Assembly: GCF_000711975.1 (NCBI RefSeq) | Contig: NZ_JONT01000007.1 | Coordinates: 1-64,000, forward strand | Direction of reading: 5' to 3' | Length of the DNA stretch: 64,000 nucleotides | DNA from: Desulfofalx alkaliphila DSM 12257 | GTDB taxonomy: Bacteria; Bacillota; Desulfotomaculia; Desulfotomaculales; Desulfohalotomaculaceae | Shown here: one piece after another, positions 8,343 to 16,414 of the stretch | How the letters are laid out: each line of letters starts with the position of its first letter | How positions within the stretch are numbered: position 1 is the stretch's first letter | Notes under the pieces: generated by a model | Seen by the model: only the letters and a program-made list of their open reading frames with translations | What the model was told of the DNA's origin: nothing | Database searches by the model: none | Translations under genes and position numbers: made by a program

Positions 8343-9914
8343 TTATTGAAAAATCGTTGGATTTCGGTCAAGTGCATTGGTTAGCTCATCAACCACGTAG
8401 ACCTTAACCATATCACCGGGTTGAACATTAAAACCGGCCTGGGCTGTATTCACCACGTCAAAGTCTGCTTTGGTGGCGTTAATTCCTAGTTGCACACCAT
8501 CCCTTATATGTGTAAAAACAACCGTTTCCAACATGACATAAGTATTTACCGGAGTGACCTGCACACTGAAGTATTTCATCCCGGAATGGTCAGTGTTAAC
8601 CGTCATGGTGTTAATCCCATCATTGGTGGTCTTTATTTGATAGGCAGCATCAACCACCGGGTTGATGGCGTACGCTGGATTATCAGTATCCTGCTGTTTA
8701 GCTATTACGTAGTTATCAATGACCTGCCCGTCGGCATCTTTGGCAGTTATGGAAAGGGTATTTCCGTCAATCTTTATTACTTGATAGTTACTCACAAAGG
8801 CAAGTTGTTTAGCAATATAATCATGGTCCGGCCCGGGGCCATAATACTTGGTACCTGCATTACCCATGATGTAGACTATACCTTCACCGTCTTTCTGGAT
8901 TGCACCACCCTTTAGGGGCTTGGTTCGCATATAGACGTGCTGGTGTCCAACCAATACCAGATCTACCCCATATTCTTCAAAAAGCGGCACCCAATTAGTT
9001 TGTAAATGGTCTGCACGCCAATCGTGTACCACCGGATAGGGCGGATGGTGAAAGACCAGCAGTTTCCACTGCTTATCACAGTTTTTTAGGTCATTTTCCA
9101 ACCAGTTAGTAATCGTTTCATAACCGCCAATCCCCGGTACACCCAGGTAGTTACTGTTCAGCACTGTAATATGGCAGTTTCCGTAGTCAAAGGAGTAAAA
9201 TGTATCATTGTATCCATCCGGCCCATTTTGGGGCAAAGCAAAAGATTTCCAGAACAACTCTGTGTCACAATGGTTACCCACAGCCGGCATTAAAGGAATT
9301 TGGCTAAAAACAGGTGAGGCAGCGGCAAAAAAACACTGCCATTCATCGATGCTACTGCCTTCATTAACCAAATCCCCACCCAGCATCCCAAATTTGAGAC
9401 CGGGATTATCCTCCAGAGCCTTGATAATCATTTCGCCCCAATAGTGATAGCCATCCTGGACATCACCCATGTAGAGAAAAGAAAATTTGTCATCATCTAC
9501 GGCGGTGGTAAAAGTGGCAGGTTCACTCCAGGCTCCTTCTTTACCAACACGGTAGATATAACTTGTGTTGGGCGCTAGTCCCCGGATGGTTGCTTCCAGT
9601 TGATAGTGCCCATGGTAAAGATTGGCTGCTGTGGCAGTCACTTCGCTTGCTTCGGCAAAACTACCGCTAAAGCCGGCAGCGGGCAGGTACTGTACCCTAT
9701 TCTGAGTACTATCAGGCCCCGTCCGCCACGTGACAGTTTGAGTGGTTTGGGGATCCTCCGTCCAGGACAAGATGATGTGGTCGGGTAATCCGGTGTTGGG
9801 GCCACCGTTGCCCTCCGATGCTGAAACCGGATTTATTACCATGAATATGATCAGCACCATCACTGCTAAACTAACAAGACTTTTTCTAAGATTAAGATTC
9901 GTTCTGAACCACAT
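8343..9914 (-). CDS. Exported purple-acid-phosphatase-like metallophosphoesterase
   Basis: 523 residues. The signal peptide ends near NPVSA. A fibronectin-like purple acid phosphatase N-domain (~45-140, LSWTEDPQTTQTVTWR) precedes a metallophosphoesterase domain (~145-400) with the metal-binding blocks MGDVQDG, GGDLVNEG, GNHCD, FHHPPY and GHQHVY, so both metal sites look intact. The C-terminal ~105 residues (from PVVDAAYQIKTT) are a separate beta-rich domain nearly identical in pattern to the end of the 1596-residue protein next door, ending VKVYVVDELTNALDRNP. Members hydrolyse phosphomonoesters or related substrates outside the cell; the substrate here cannot be told. Its place within a Moco-riboswitch cluster is unexplained. 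Confidence 0.88.
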   Translation of the reverse strand: MWFRTNLNLRKSLVSLAVMVLIIFMVINPVSASEGNGGPNTGLPDHIILSWTEDPQTTQTVTWRTGPDSTQNRVQYLPAAGFSGSFAEASEVTATAANLYHGHYQLEATIRGLAPNTSYIYRVGKEGAWSEPATFTTAVDDDKFSFLYMGDVQDGYHYWGEMIIKALEDNPGLKFGMLGGDLVNEGSSIDEWQCFFAAASPVFSQIPLMPAVGNHCDTELFWKSFALPQNGPDGYNDTFYSFDYGNCHITVLNSNYLGVPGIGGYETITNWLENDLKNCDKQWKLLVFHHPPYPVVHDWRADHLQTNWVPLFEEYGVDLVLVGHQHVYMRTKPLKGGAIQKDGEGIVYIMGNAGTKYYGPGPDHDYIAKQLAFVSNYQVIKIDGNTLSITAKDADGQVIDNYVIAKQQDTDNPAYAINPVVDAAYQIKTTNDGINTMTVNTDHSGMKYFSVQVTPVNTYVMLETVVFTHIRDGVQLGINATKADFDVVNTAQAGFNVQPGDMVKVYVVDELTNALDRNPTIFQ

Positions 9915-9944
9915 ATGGCTATCCCGCCTTTATTAATCCAATAA

Positions 9945-9983
9945 ATCCCCAATGGGGGATTGGGCGGGGTAAAAGCCCGCCCA
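9945..9983 (-). terminator. Two adjacent stem-loops between the 1596-aa gene and the phosphatase gene
   Basis: Read on the minus strand, an 8-bp arm pair TGGGCGGG/CCCGCCCA (9961-9968 with 9976-9983) is followed at once by AATCCCC/GGGGATT. Only short T-rich sequence (ATTTATT) follows the second hairpin, so this may be a partial terminator or an mRNA processing/stability element rather than a full stop. Confidence 0.4.
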
Positions 9984-10008
9984 AAAATCAAGGTTACAAT
10001 TTAACTAA

Positions 10009-13000
10009 TCACTGTAAAATCACAGGATTGACGTCTGCTGCATTGATCAATTCATCAACAATGTATGCCTTAATCACATCACCCGGCTGAACATTGAAAC
10101 CGGCTTGAGCTCTTTTCACCACATCAAAGTCAGCTCTGGTGGCATTAATCCCCAGTTGGCTGCCGTTTCTATAATGTGTAAAGACAACCGATTCTTTTCC
10201 TTCGTGAGAAGTAATCGGAGTAATGTCAACTGTAAAATAGTTAAACCCGTATACACCAGGATTAACTGTCATAGTGCTAATACCGTCAGCTGTCGTCCCG
10301 ACAGAATAAGCCCCGTCATCCACCGGTGACATTGTAAAGACCGGTTTATCATGCTCGGCCGCCTCAAATAGATTAGTCACCGCAAGGCCTCCGTTGGTGC
10401 TTACCCATATATGTCCATCTTCACATGCCTTTAGACGCCAGACATAATTAAACCCAGATGTGGGCCAGGTATTAGTATTGTTGTAGACGGAAAACTCTCC
10501 ATCCTCGCTGCGGTAAAAAAGGCCTCCCTGCATAGTGGCCAGCCAAAGTCCACCTAGGCTGTCCGCTTCAATATAGGTGATTATGTCGTCTTCCTGAATA
10601 TACGGAAGTAAGTCTTTGTCGGTTTGGTAAACATTTTTTTGCCCATCGGGAGCAATGTAATCAACCTTCCCAAAACGGCATATCCAAATCCCACCGTCCC
10701 GGTCAAAGGATATGGAGCGCACCCACCTGCCGTCTTCAGTAAACTCATAAGGGGTTAAATTTCCCTCGACATCGAGATATGCATAGCCCCCCGGTATTCC
10801 TACATCCTGCCCAAGGGGATGGAATCCAAACCAGATGCCCCCCTCTTCATCCAGCTCAATGACCGTTGTGGCTTTACCGGGTAGGTTCTCATTTTCATAT
10901 GGATTCCAATTACCATCGGCATCCAGGTAGATAGGGCCTGCACCTGTACCAAACCAGATGCCTCCATCCTTATCCGGGGTAATTTCCAGTATATAATCCG
11001 AACTTAAGCCACTGTTTTGGGTGGTATAAACAGTCCAGTCTTCTCCCATTTTGTAGGCAATACCGCCCGGACTTTGTGAACTGCCGGTGGCAAACCAAAC
11101 TCCGCCGTTGCTATCCACTGCAATGTCGTTAACCATATTATGGGGCAGAGGGCTATTGGATTGGTCGTAAACTGTCCATTGTCCCGCAGCATCGCGATAG
11201 GCCGCTCCACCTCCGCTGGTGCCCACCCATACTCCTCCTTGGCCATCAGGGGTGGCTCGAAGAACGTTGGCCCAAGGAAGTCCGCTGCCGTCGTCATTGC
11301 GATAGATGGTCCAATCCAGTTCAGGCGGTGCCACAGGGTCCATAGGATCCGCCGGGTCGTCAATTATATCCTCGGCCCGGGGTTCCTCGTAATCGCCGGC
11401 CCCCACCACAACACAGTCCATCCATTTGGTCCACATGGAGTTATTCTCTTCCACAAATAGGCGCAAAGGGCCGAACTCGTTGTTGTTAACATAGCCCGGG
11501 CTGTTAGAATGAGGCACCAGGGGGTAGCCGTTCACGGCGTAGCCGATGATAATATCCTTGGTCTCACCCCGACTATTGACCACCCCATTCATTACCTGGC
11601 TGACATTTTGTAGTTGATTATAGCTTGGCCCATCAAAGACACGAATACTTGAGGGCACCGTTACGCCATCTGCCAGGCCAACCACATCTTTAATTAATTT
11701 CCAAAGAACGACCCCCTCAACTTCAGTTTCACCCATATAAAGATCTCGCACAATATGCTGGTCCAGAGCTTCCAGTTGCCGCAGGCTAAAGGTACGAGGC
11801 TCTTTTACCTGGCTACCTGTAACGCGCAACACCGGCTGATCGAGATACTGGGTATAGACACCGTAATCATGTTTCCAGCTGTCGCCATCGGTAGCAGTTA
11901 CAATAATCTCCACCACACCGCTAACCGACTTGGCACTGTTCAGGTCTCCCGTTTCAGTCTGGCCAATGACTAGAAGGAGCGGCCCACCACTGTTTCGGGC
12001 TACATGGTCATAACCATCCGATGTATCAGAAGATACCAATGGTCTTTCGTTTTTGCCGTAAGCCAGCATCACTTTGAGGTCGTTTGCACCGGTTTCTTCG
12101 TTAATGTAATCACGTTTGGCGATTTCATCCAGAGAAAAGGTTTTGCTGGAACCGTCAGCAGTTTTAAAGGTCACCGTATCGGCCCCGCCGGTAAAGCCCA
12201 CTTCCCTTCGTATAAACTCGTAAATGTCAATCCCCCGGTAAGAAGCTAACTCCTTCTCCGTATCGCTAGCCAGGCAGTACTCACCGGTAAAGATGTAGTT
12301 CTGCATGAACTCCAGTTCACCCAAAGTCACAGTATGATCTTTTCTTACGCCACTACCGCCAATGGACAAGGTGTCCGATTGATACTGATCATAGGGAGGT
12401 TCTAGGTGGGCATAAGAGTCCTTGCTTATGTTGACAGTAATGGAATCAATTGTCCGCAACCACTGGCCCGGGGTTCCTTTTTCCGTCTGCCCAAAGAGGG
12501 CCATTAGAGGTCCGTAGCGGTTCACAATAGGGTTGTCCTCATATCCCGGATCACCTTTACTTTTCACCATGGGGTAGCCATTTTTGCCAAAGGCCAACAT
12601 CGGCTTGAGCCAGGTAGCCCCGGTAACCTCGTTGAAGTAGTCCTCCCGGGTGATATCAGCAAGGTTAACTGTAAGTGGGGCTTGACCGTCCGCACTGCTG
12701 GTAAATGTCACCGTGCCGGTGGTTCCGGGAAGCCCGATTTTCTCAAAGAGAAGATAATTTAAACTGACCCCCTCGTATAAGTCTGATATTTTAGCTCCGC
12801 CACTGCCCCCGGCATCATGGGTATAGTAGTACCCCTTTACCCGGGCACGCTCAGCTGTGGCCGCAGGTACTTCGGGTCCATAAATCATATTTTCGATATC
12901 ACTAACGGTAAGTGTCTCCTGCTTAATGGTACCCCCGTCATCACCAATAACCGTTACAGTCAAGCTATCGTTTCCTAGCGCCTTATAGGGTTGGTACGAG

Positions 13001-14799
13001 TGGGTAGTATACGGAATATCTTCACCCACCACCACACGCATGGCAAACTTAACTTGGTTGGCACCATTAGTGTAGTCATAATCCAGTTTGCCAAAGACAA
13101 TTCGCAACGGCCCACCGTCATTATTCAACCCGGAGTTGTATCCAGAGTCGCTGGCATGATTGACATAAGGATAGCCGTTGTAACCGTATGACACCAATAC
13201 AGGGTAGCCCGTCTCCAAGGGCTCTACGCCTCTACCGTCAAAACTACCGTCCCCTAGATCAGTGGGGTCTTTTTCGTAGTAACCCCAGAGGTGATGATTT
13301 TTGATTTCTCTCACCGTCATGGGTGGAATGTTGTAGTGGTCTGCGGCAATAAAATGCACAGGAGTGCTTTCGTCGATGTCAGGATCGAGCCCGGACTTTA
13401 TCAGCAGGTCCCAAAGGGGCACACCTTTGTAAGTGTTGTAGTACCAGTAGTAATAACTGTTAGAGAGACTGTACTCTTTCTCCACGTGTAACTCGGTCAT
13501 GGCCTCTAGATCAGCCACGGTATAGTTTACTTCCTTACCCAGACCACTGCCGCTTAAAGTAAAGACATACTGCATAAACTTAGGATCATCATAGGGAGGA
13601 TTATCAGTATGTTCATAACCCGGCCGTTCAGTCTCCTCAACGTAGATATAGGCTACATTGGAGAAGGTGGGAGGGTCACCGGCATCCCCGTGATACACCA
13701 ATTTAAAACAACCACCATCGTTATATTTTTCTGGAATGTAGCCTGCATAGTCAGTATAGACCAGAGGTACTTCGTTAACCCCGTAGGCTACAATCATCTT
13801 CCTGGCTTCATCCCTGACCTGCTCTAGGGTATACTCGGCAATGGTCTTACGTTGGTAGTCCTTAAAAACAATATTGCCTATGTCGCTGCGCAGTTTAACG
13901 AAATTATCTAGGATATAAGAAACCTTTATGCCCTCGTAGCTGTTCTCAAGCACCTGGTCACCAATTCTCTCGGTGTATGTGTCTCGATAGAGCCCAGCGT
14001 TAGTCTCTTCAATCTGAACCAGAGACAGTGCACGGTAAGAAGTCACACCGGGACCTTCCACAGTGAAGGTGGCACCGGTAATCGCATCAATGTTGTATGG
14101 TGCACCCGAATAGCTGATATGCTTATAGGGACTGTCAGCAAAGTCGTTGTCCCCAGGCGGAGGGTCGTCAGCAGGGCGTTCCTCCCCAACCACGATACGA
14201 ACTACATTACTGACAAAGTCGCTATGGTTCTGATCGTGGATATTCCCCTTTTGCTGTCCTAAATACAACCGAGGGGCACCATTGTCAGTAGAAAGTTCAA
14301 GGTCTGCATAGGTAACTGGTGGACTAAGACTGTCTTGGGATGAAGTAAACAGTTCAACACTGTAGAATCCCAGTGTGGGCATTACACTTTGCTCACTGTC
14401 AATTCCAAAATCAGGGTATGTGTATAAATCCAGCAAATTACTAACTGATCTTGTACTACTGAAATTATCAGACGCAATGAACTTAACTAGATAATCTTGG
14501 TCAGTCTTAAGGTTGCCTACCCCTATCAACTCAAACAGATCATACCCTCTTACTTTCTGGATTCGATGGGTACCAAAAGAGTTATTCGAAGAATAAATTC
14601 GTTCAACCATCTGGTAGTTGTCCCAATCAGAAGCATATATCATAACATCCTGCTCTAGGCCTGTCCCAGTGATAATCAAATCCGGTGCGGCGGCTAATGC
14701 CTCTTTAGTCTGCTGTGGAACAAAACCGATTAAAGTTGATAAGAGAAATCCAATCAATACAAAAATACTAAGTTTCTTAAATAACTTGTTTTTTTTCAC
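10009..14799 (-). CDS. Giant exported protein: six Moco-fold-like modules, beta-propeller, candidate flavinylation motif
   Basis: 1596 residues with a signal peptide (cleavage near KEALA). About six degenerate Moco-fold-like modules lie at ~40-215, 235-395, 405-610, 635-800, 810-975 and 985-1130; each has a VKGxxL or GVxLxxLL helix region and a GPLRL-like strand. At Asp238-Thr244 the sequence is DAITGAT, matching the D-x-x-S/T-G-A-T/S motif that ApbE enzymes use to attach FMN to a Thr, and an apbE gene lies directly upstream. Residues ~1158-1480 are propeller repeats of the two-component-regulator type (GGVWVGTSGGG, GGVWFATGSS, GGIWFGTGAG). Residues ~1485-1596 repeat the C-terminal domain of the neighbouring phosphatase. 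It could be an extracellular redox or scaffold protein; there is no heme motif. Function is inferred, not known. Confidence 0.8.
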   Translation of the reverse strand: MKKNKLFKKLSIFVLIGFLLSTLIGFVPQQTKEALAAAPDLIITGTGLEQDVMIYASDWDNYQMVERIYSSNNSFGTHRIQKVRGYDLFELIGVGNLKTDQDYLVKFIASDNFSSTRSVSNLLDLYTYPDFGIDSEQSVMPTLGFYSVELFTSSQDSLSPPVTYADLELSTDNGAPRLYLGQQKGNIHDQNHSDFVSNVVRIVVGEERPADDPPPGDNDFADSPYKHISYSGAPYNIDAITGATFTVEGPGVTSYRALSLVQIEETNAGLYRDTYTERIGDQVLENSYEGIKVSYILDNFVKLRSDIGNIVFKDYQRKTIAEYTLEQVRDEARKMIVAYGVNEVPLVYTDYAGYIPEKYNDGGCFKLVYHGDAGDPPTFSNVAYIYVEETERPGYEHTDNPPYDDPKFMQYVFTLSGSGLGKEVNYTVADLEAMTELHVEKEYSLSNSYYYWYYNTYKGVPLWDLLIKSGLDPDIDESTPVHFIAADHYNIPPMTVREIKNHHLWGYYEKDPTDLGDGSFDGRGVEPLETGYPVLVSYGYNGYPYVNHASDSGYNSGLNNDGGPLRIVFGKLDYDYTNGANQVKFAMRVVVGEDIPYTTHSYQPYKALGNDSLTVTVIGDDGGTIKQETLTVSDIENMIYGPEVPAATAERARVKGYYYTHDAGGSGGAKISDLYEGVSLNYLLFEKIGLPGTTGTVTFTSSADGQAPLTVNLADITREDYFNEVTGATWLKPMLAFGKNGYPMVKSKGDPGYEDNPIVNRYGPLMALFGQTEKGTPGQWLRTIDSITVNISKDSYAHLEPPYDQYQSDTLSIGGSGVRKDHTVTLGELEFMQNYIFTGEYCLASDTEKELASYRGIDIYEFIRREVGFTGGADTVTFKTADGSSKTFSLDEIAKRDYINEETGANDLKVMLAYGKNERPLVSSDTSDGYDHVARNSGGPLLLVIGQTETGDLNSAKSVSGVVEIIVTATDGDSWKHDYGVYTQYLDQPVLRVTGSQVKEPRTFSLRQLEALDQHIVRDLYMGETEVEGVVLWKLIKDVVGLADGVTVPSSIRVFDGPSYNQLQNVSQVMNGVVNSRGETKDIIIGYAVNGYPLVPHSNSPGYVNNNEFGPLRLFVEENNSMWTKWMDCVVVGAGDYEEPRAEDIIDDPADPMDPVAPPELDWTIYRNDDGSGLPWANVLRATPDGQGGVWVGTSGGGAAYRDAAGQWTVYDQSNSPLPHNMVNDIAVDSNGGVWFATGSSQSPGGIAYKMGEDWTVYTTQNSGLSSDYILEITPDKDGGIWFGTGAGPIYLDADGNWNPYENENLPGKATTVIELDEEGGIWFGFHPLGQDVGIPGGYAYLDVEGNLTPYEFTEDGRWVRSISFDRDGGIWICRFGKVDYIAPDGQKNVYQTDKDLLPYIQEDDIITYIEADSLGGLWLATMQGGLFYRSEDGEFSVYNNTNTWPTSGFNYVWRLKACEDGHIWVSTNGGLAVTNLFEAAEHDKPVFTMSPVDDGAYSVGTTADGISTMTVNPGVYGFNYFTVDITPITSHEGKESVVFTHYRNGSQLGINATRADFDVVKRAQAGFNVQPGDVIKAYIVDELINAADVNPVILQ

Positions 14800-14916
14800 C
14801 GTTCTCCTCCCAACCTTTCTTTATTAACCTTGGGTTTTGATGAATTAAATAGTGACAATTCCGACATTTAAATAGCTAGTTAGATTAAAATTTTAAAAAC
14901 TAACCCTCCTCAATAA

Positions 14917-15972
14917 TTATCTGGCAATAGGATGATATTCGCCTTTTCCTGTGAATACTAATTGATTAGATAATTTGTCCGTATATAGCAATTGCTTGTC
15001 CGGAGTTATAATAATTAACTCTGTATTTTCCACTTCTTTGGCAATATTAACCCCATCCTCCGGACCCAGTACAAAGATGGCTGTAGATAAAATATCTGCA
15101 TCGGTTGCTGAATCATTTACAACAGTAGCTTGTATTACATCTCTAGCTTGTTGGCCGGTGGACGGATCTAAAATATGATGGTATCGTACACCTCCTTGAA
15201 TAAAGTATCTTTGATAGTCACCGGAGGTTACCACTGCCTTATCCTTGACAGATATTATGGCAATTATTCCGTTACCGCGAGGGTCTTGTACCCCCACCTG
15301 CCAAAGGGATCCATCAGGTTTAGTGCCCAAGGCGTAGATATTTCCTCCGGCATTAATCAAGGCATGCTCTATTCCGTTATTTATGAGAGCCATTACCGCC
15401 CGATCTGTGGCATAGCCTTTAGCAACCCCACCTAAATCCAGGCCCATACCCGGCTCGGTTAAAATAACAGTATCATTTAAACAATCAATTTCTATTTTCC
15501 TGTAATCCACTTGGTCTAAGGCTTTGTCGAGCTCATCTTGGCTTGGAATACGCCAATTACTACCAAAACCCCACAAGTCCATTATCGGAGCAATAGAAAC
15601 ATCAAAGGCACCGTCAGATATTTCAGAAAAATACTTTGAGCGCTCTAGCATATTTATTGTATGATCACTAACCTGCACAGGGCCAATACCGGCACTTTGA
15701 TTAATTTTGTTAACATCACTTAAGTCTGATTGATCATCTGTAAACCTGTCAGCTAACTTATTAATCTGCTCAAAGGCAGTAAACGCATCTTGCAATGCTT
15801 TACTCCCCTGCTGCTCATTTTCAGAAAAAACAGTGATCTGTATTAAGGTGTCCATAATAAATTTTTCATCGCTAAACTCCTGCAATTGAGTAGAATTTGA
15901 TCCACAGCCCATACAACAAAGCATAGTAAGCAGGATTAAAAAACTATATAATACACAACGCCAGCATTGCAA
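14917..15972 (-). CDS. apbE: FAD:protein FMN transferase, lipoprotein
   Basis: 351 residues. It starts at TTG 15972 (GGAGG upstream); an ATG four bases on is out of frame. A lipoprotein signal ends with the lipobox CCMGC. ApbE blocks are present: FIMDTLIQITVFS, SEISDGAFDVSIAPIMDLWGF split by short gaps, the D-x-G-G-x-x-K-G motif at LDLGGVAKGYATDRA, INAGGNIYALG and the C-terminal TSGDYQRYF/HHILDPSTG region. The enzyme uses FAD to link FMN to Thr/Ser of exported proteins in a Mg-dependent reaction. It is the first gene after the Moco/Tuco-type riboswitch, and the 1596-residue protein just downstream carries a fitting acceptor motif. Length is typical for the family. Confidence 0.92.
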   Translation of the reverse strand: MQCWRCVLYSFLILLTMLCCMGCGSNSTQLQEFSDEKFIMDTLIQITVFSENEQQGSKALQDAFTAFEQINKLADRFTDDQSDLSDVNKINQSAGIGPVQVSDHTINMLERSKYFSEISDGAFDVSIAPIMDLWGFGSNWRIPSQDELDKALDQVDYRKIEIDCLNDTVILTEPGMGLDLGGVAKGYATDRAVMALINNGIEHALINAGGNIYALGTKPDGSLWQVGVQDPRGNGIIAIISVKDKAVVTSGDYQRYFIQGGVRYHHILDPSTGQQARDVIQATVVNDSATDADILSTAIFVLGPEDGVNIAKEVENTELIIITPDKQLLYTDKLSNQLVFTGKGEYHPIAR

Positions 15973-15989
15973 TTAATAATACACCTCCG

Positions 15990-16034
15990 AAAAAGCAAAT
16001 GGCTTGCTTTTCCCGCAAGGAAAACCAAGCCATT
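15990..16034 (-). terminator. Intrinsic terminator between the riboswitch and apbE
   Basis: On the minus strand AAATGGCTTG-G-TTTTCC pairs with GGGAAAA-G-CAAGCCATTT around a short TTGC loop, and is followed by GCTTTTT. It sits directly after the riboswitch aptamer and before the apbE ribosome site, so it is the probable expression platform. Confidence 0.75.
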
Positions 16035-16140
16035 TAATAACGCTACACAAATTCCTTTCCAAACGGGAGGCATAAACGTTTCCACTTATACCCGGCGGTT
16101 AGGTCCCATAGCAGCATAGCCTTAGGTTGCTAACTCGGAA
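16035..16140 (-). promoter_or_regulatory. Moco/Tuco-type riboswitch (molybdenum or tungsten cofactor sensing)
   Basis: On the minus strand the 3' half reads CCGGG, an 8-bp hairpin GGTATAAG/TTTATGCC closed by a GGAAAC loop, then TCCCG, three bases and GGAAAGG. From memory this matches the conserved 3' part of the E. coli moaA Moco RNA (hairpin, CTCCCG, then TGGAAAGG) in order and spacing. The 5' half (TTCCGAGTTAGCAACC ... GGGACCTAACC) can pair as GTTAG/CTAAC. A terminator follows. It probably controls apbE and the exported Moco-fold proteins downstream. I cannot tell a molybdenum from a tungsten cofactor form by eye. Confidence 0.65.
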
Positions 16141-16169
16141 TTTAATACTATTTGCTTTTGTTAAAATAT

Positions 16170-16197
16170 ACTATCAACTACATAACAACTAAGTCAA
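16170..16197 (-). promoter_or_regulatory. Possible sigma-A promoter for the riboswitch transcript
   Basis: TTGACT (16192-16197) and GATAGT (16170-16175) are 16 bases apart on the minus strand, placing a start about 20-25 bases before the riboswitch. The -10 box is weak, so this is tentative. Confidence 0.3.
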
Positions 16198-16214
16198 CAT
16201 AATGTATACACCTT

Positions 16215-16245
16215 ATTCCGACAATTATTTTAGTATTGTCGGAAT
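16215..16245. repeat. Perfect 11-bp inverted repeat upstream of the riboswitch promoter
   Basis: ATTCCGACAAT (16215-16225) and ATTGTCGGAAT (16235-16245) flank a 9-base spacer. It lacks a T-tract on the minus strand and lies ~20 bases upstream of the candidate -35 box, so a regulator-binding site is more likely than a terminator. The half-site ATTCCGACA recurs at 14858-14866, between apbE and the 1596-residue protein gene. Confidence 0.5.
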
Positions 16246-16364
16246 TAATCTATTATTTTTCCCGATTTTAAATAATAAGTTTTTTAATGTTTGGATTTTA
16301 AGTTATTTGTAGATTGAAAATATATTATGCTTTAAATGCACATCATTGGTCGTAATACTACATA

Positions 16365-16392
16365 AACTAAAACCCCCTAAAAGTTAGGGGGT
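16365..16392 (-). terminator. Intrinsic terminator after the Asn/Gln-rich gene cluster
   Basis: ACCCCCTAA/TTAGGGGGT 9-bp stem (16384-16392 with 16372-16380) with a 3-base loop, followed on the minus strand by TTTAGTTT. It ends the three-gene Asn/Gln-rich operon. Confidence 0.75.
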
Positions 16393-16414
16393 GCTATAAC
16401 AACTTTATAAGCAT

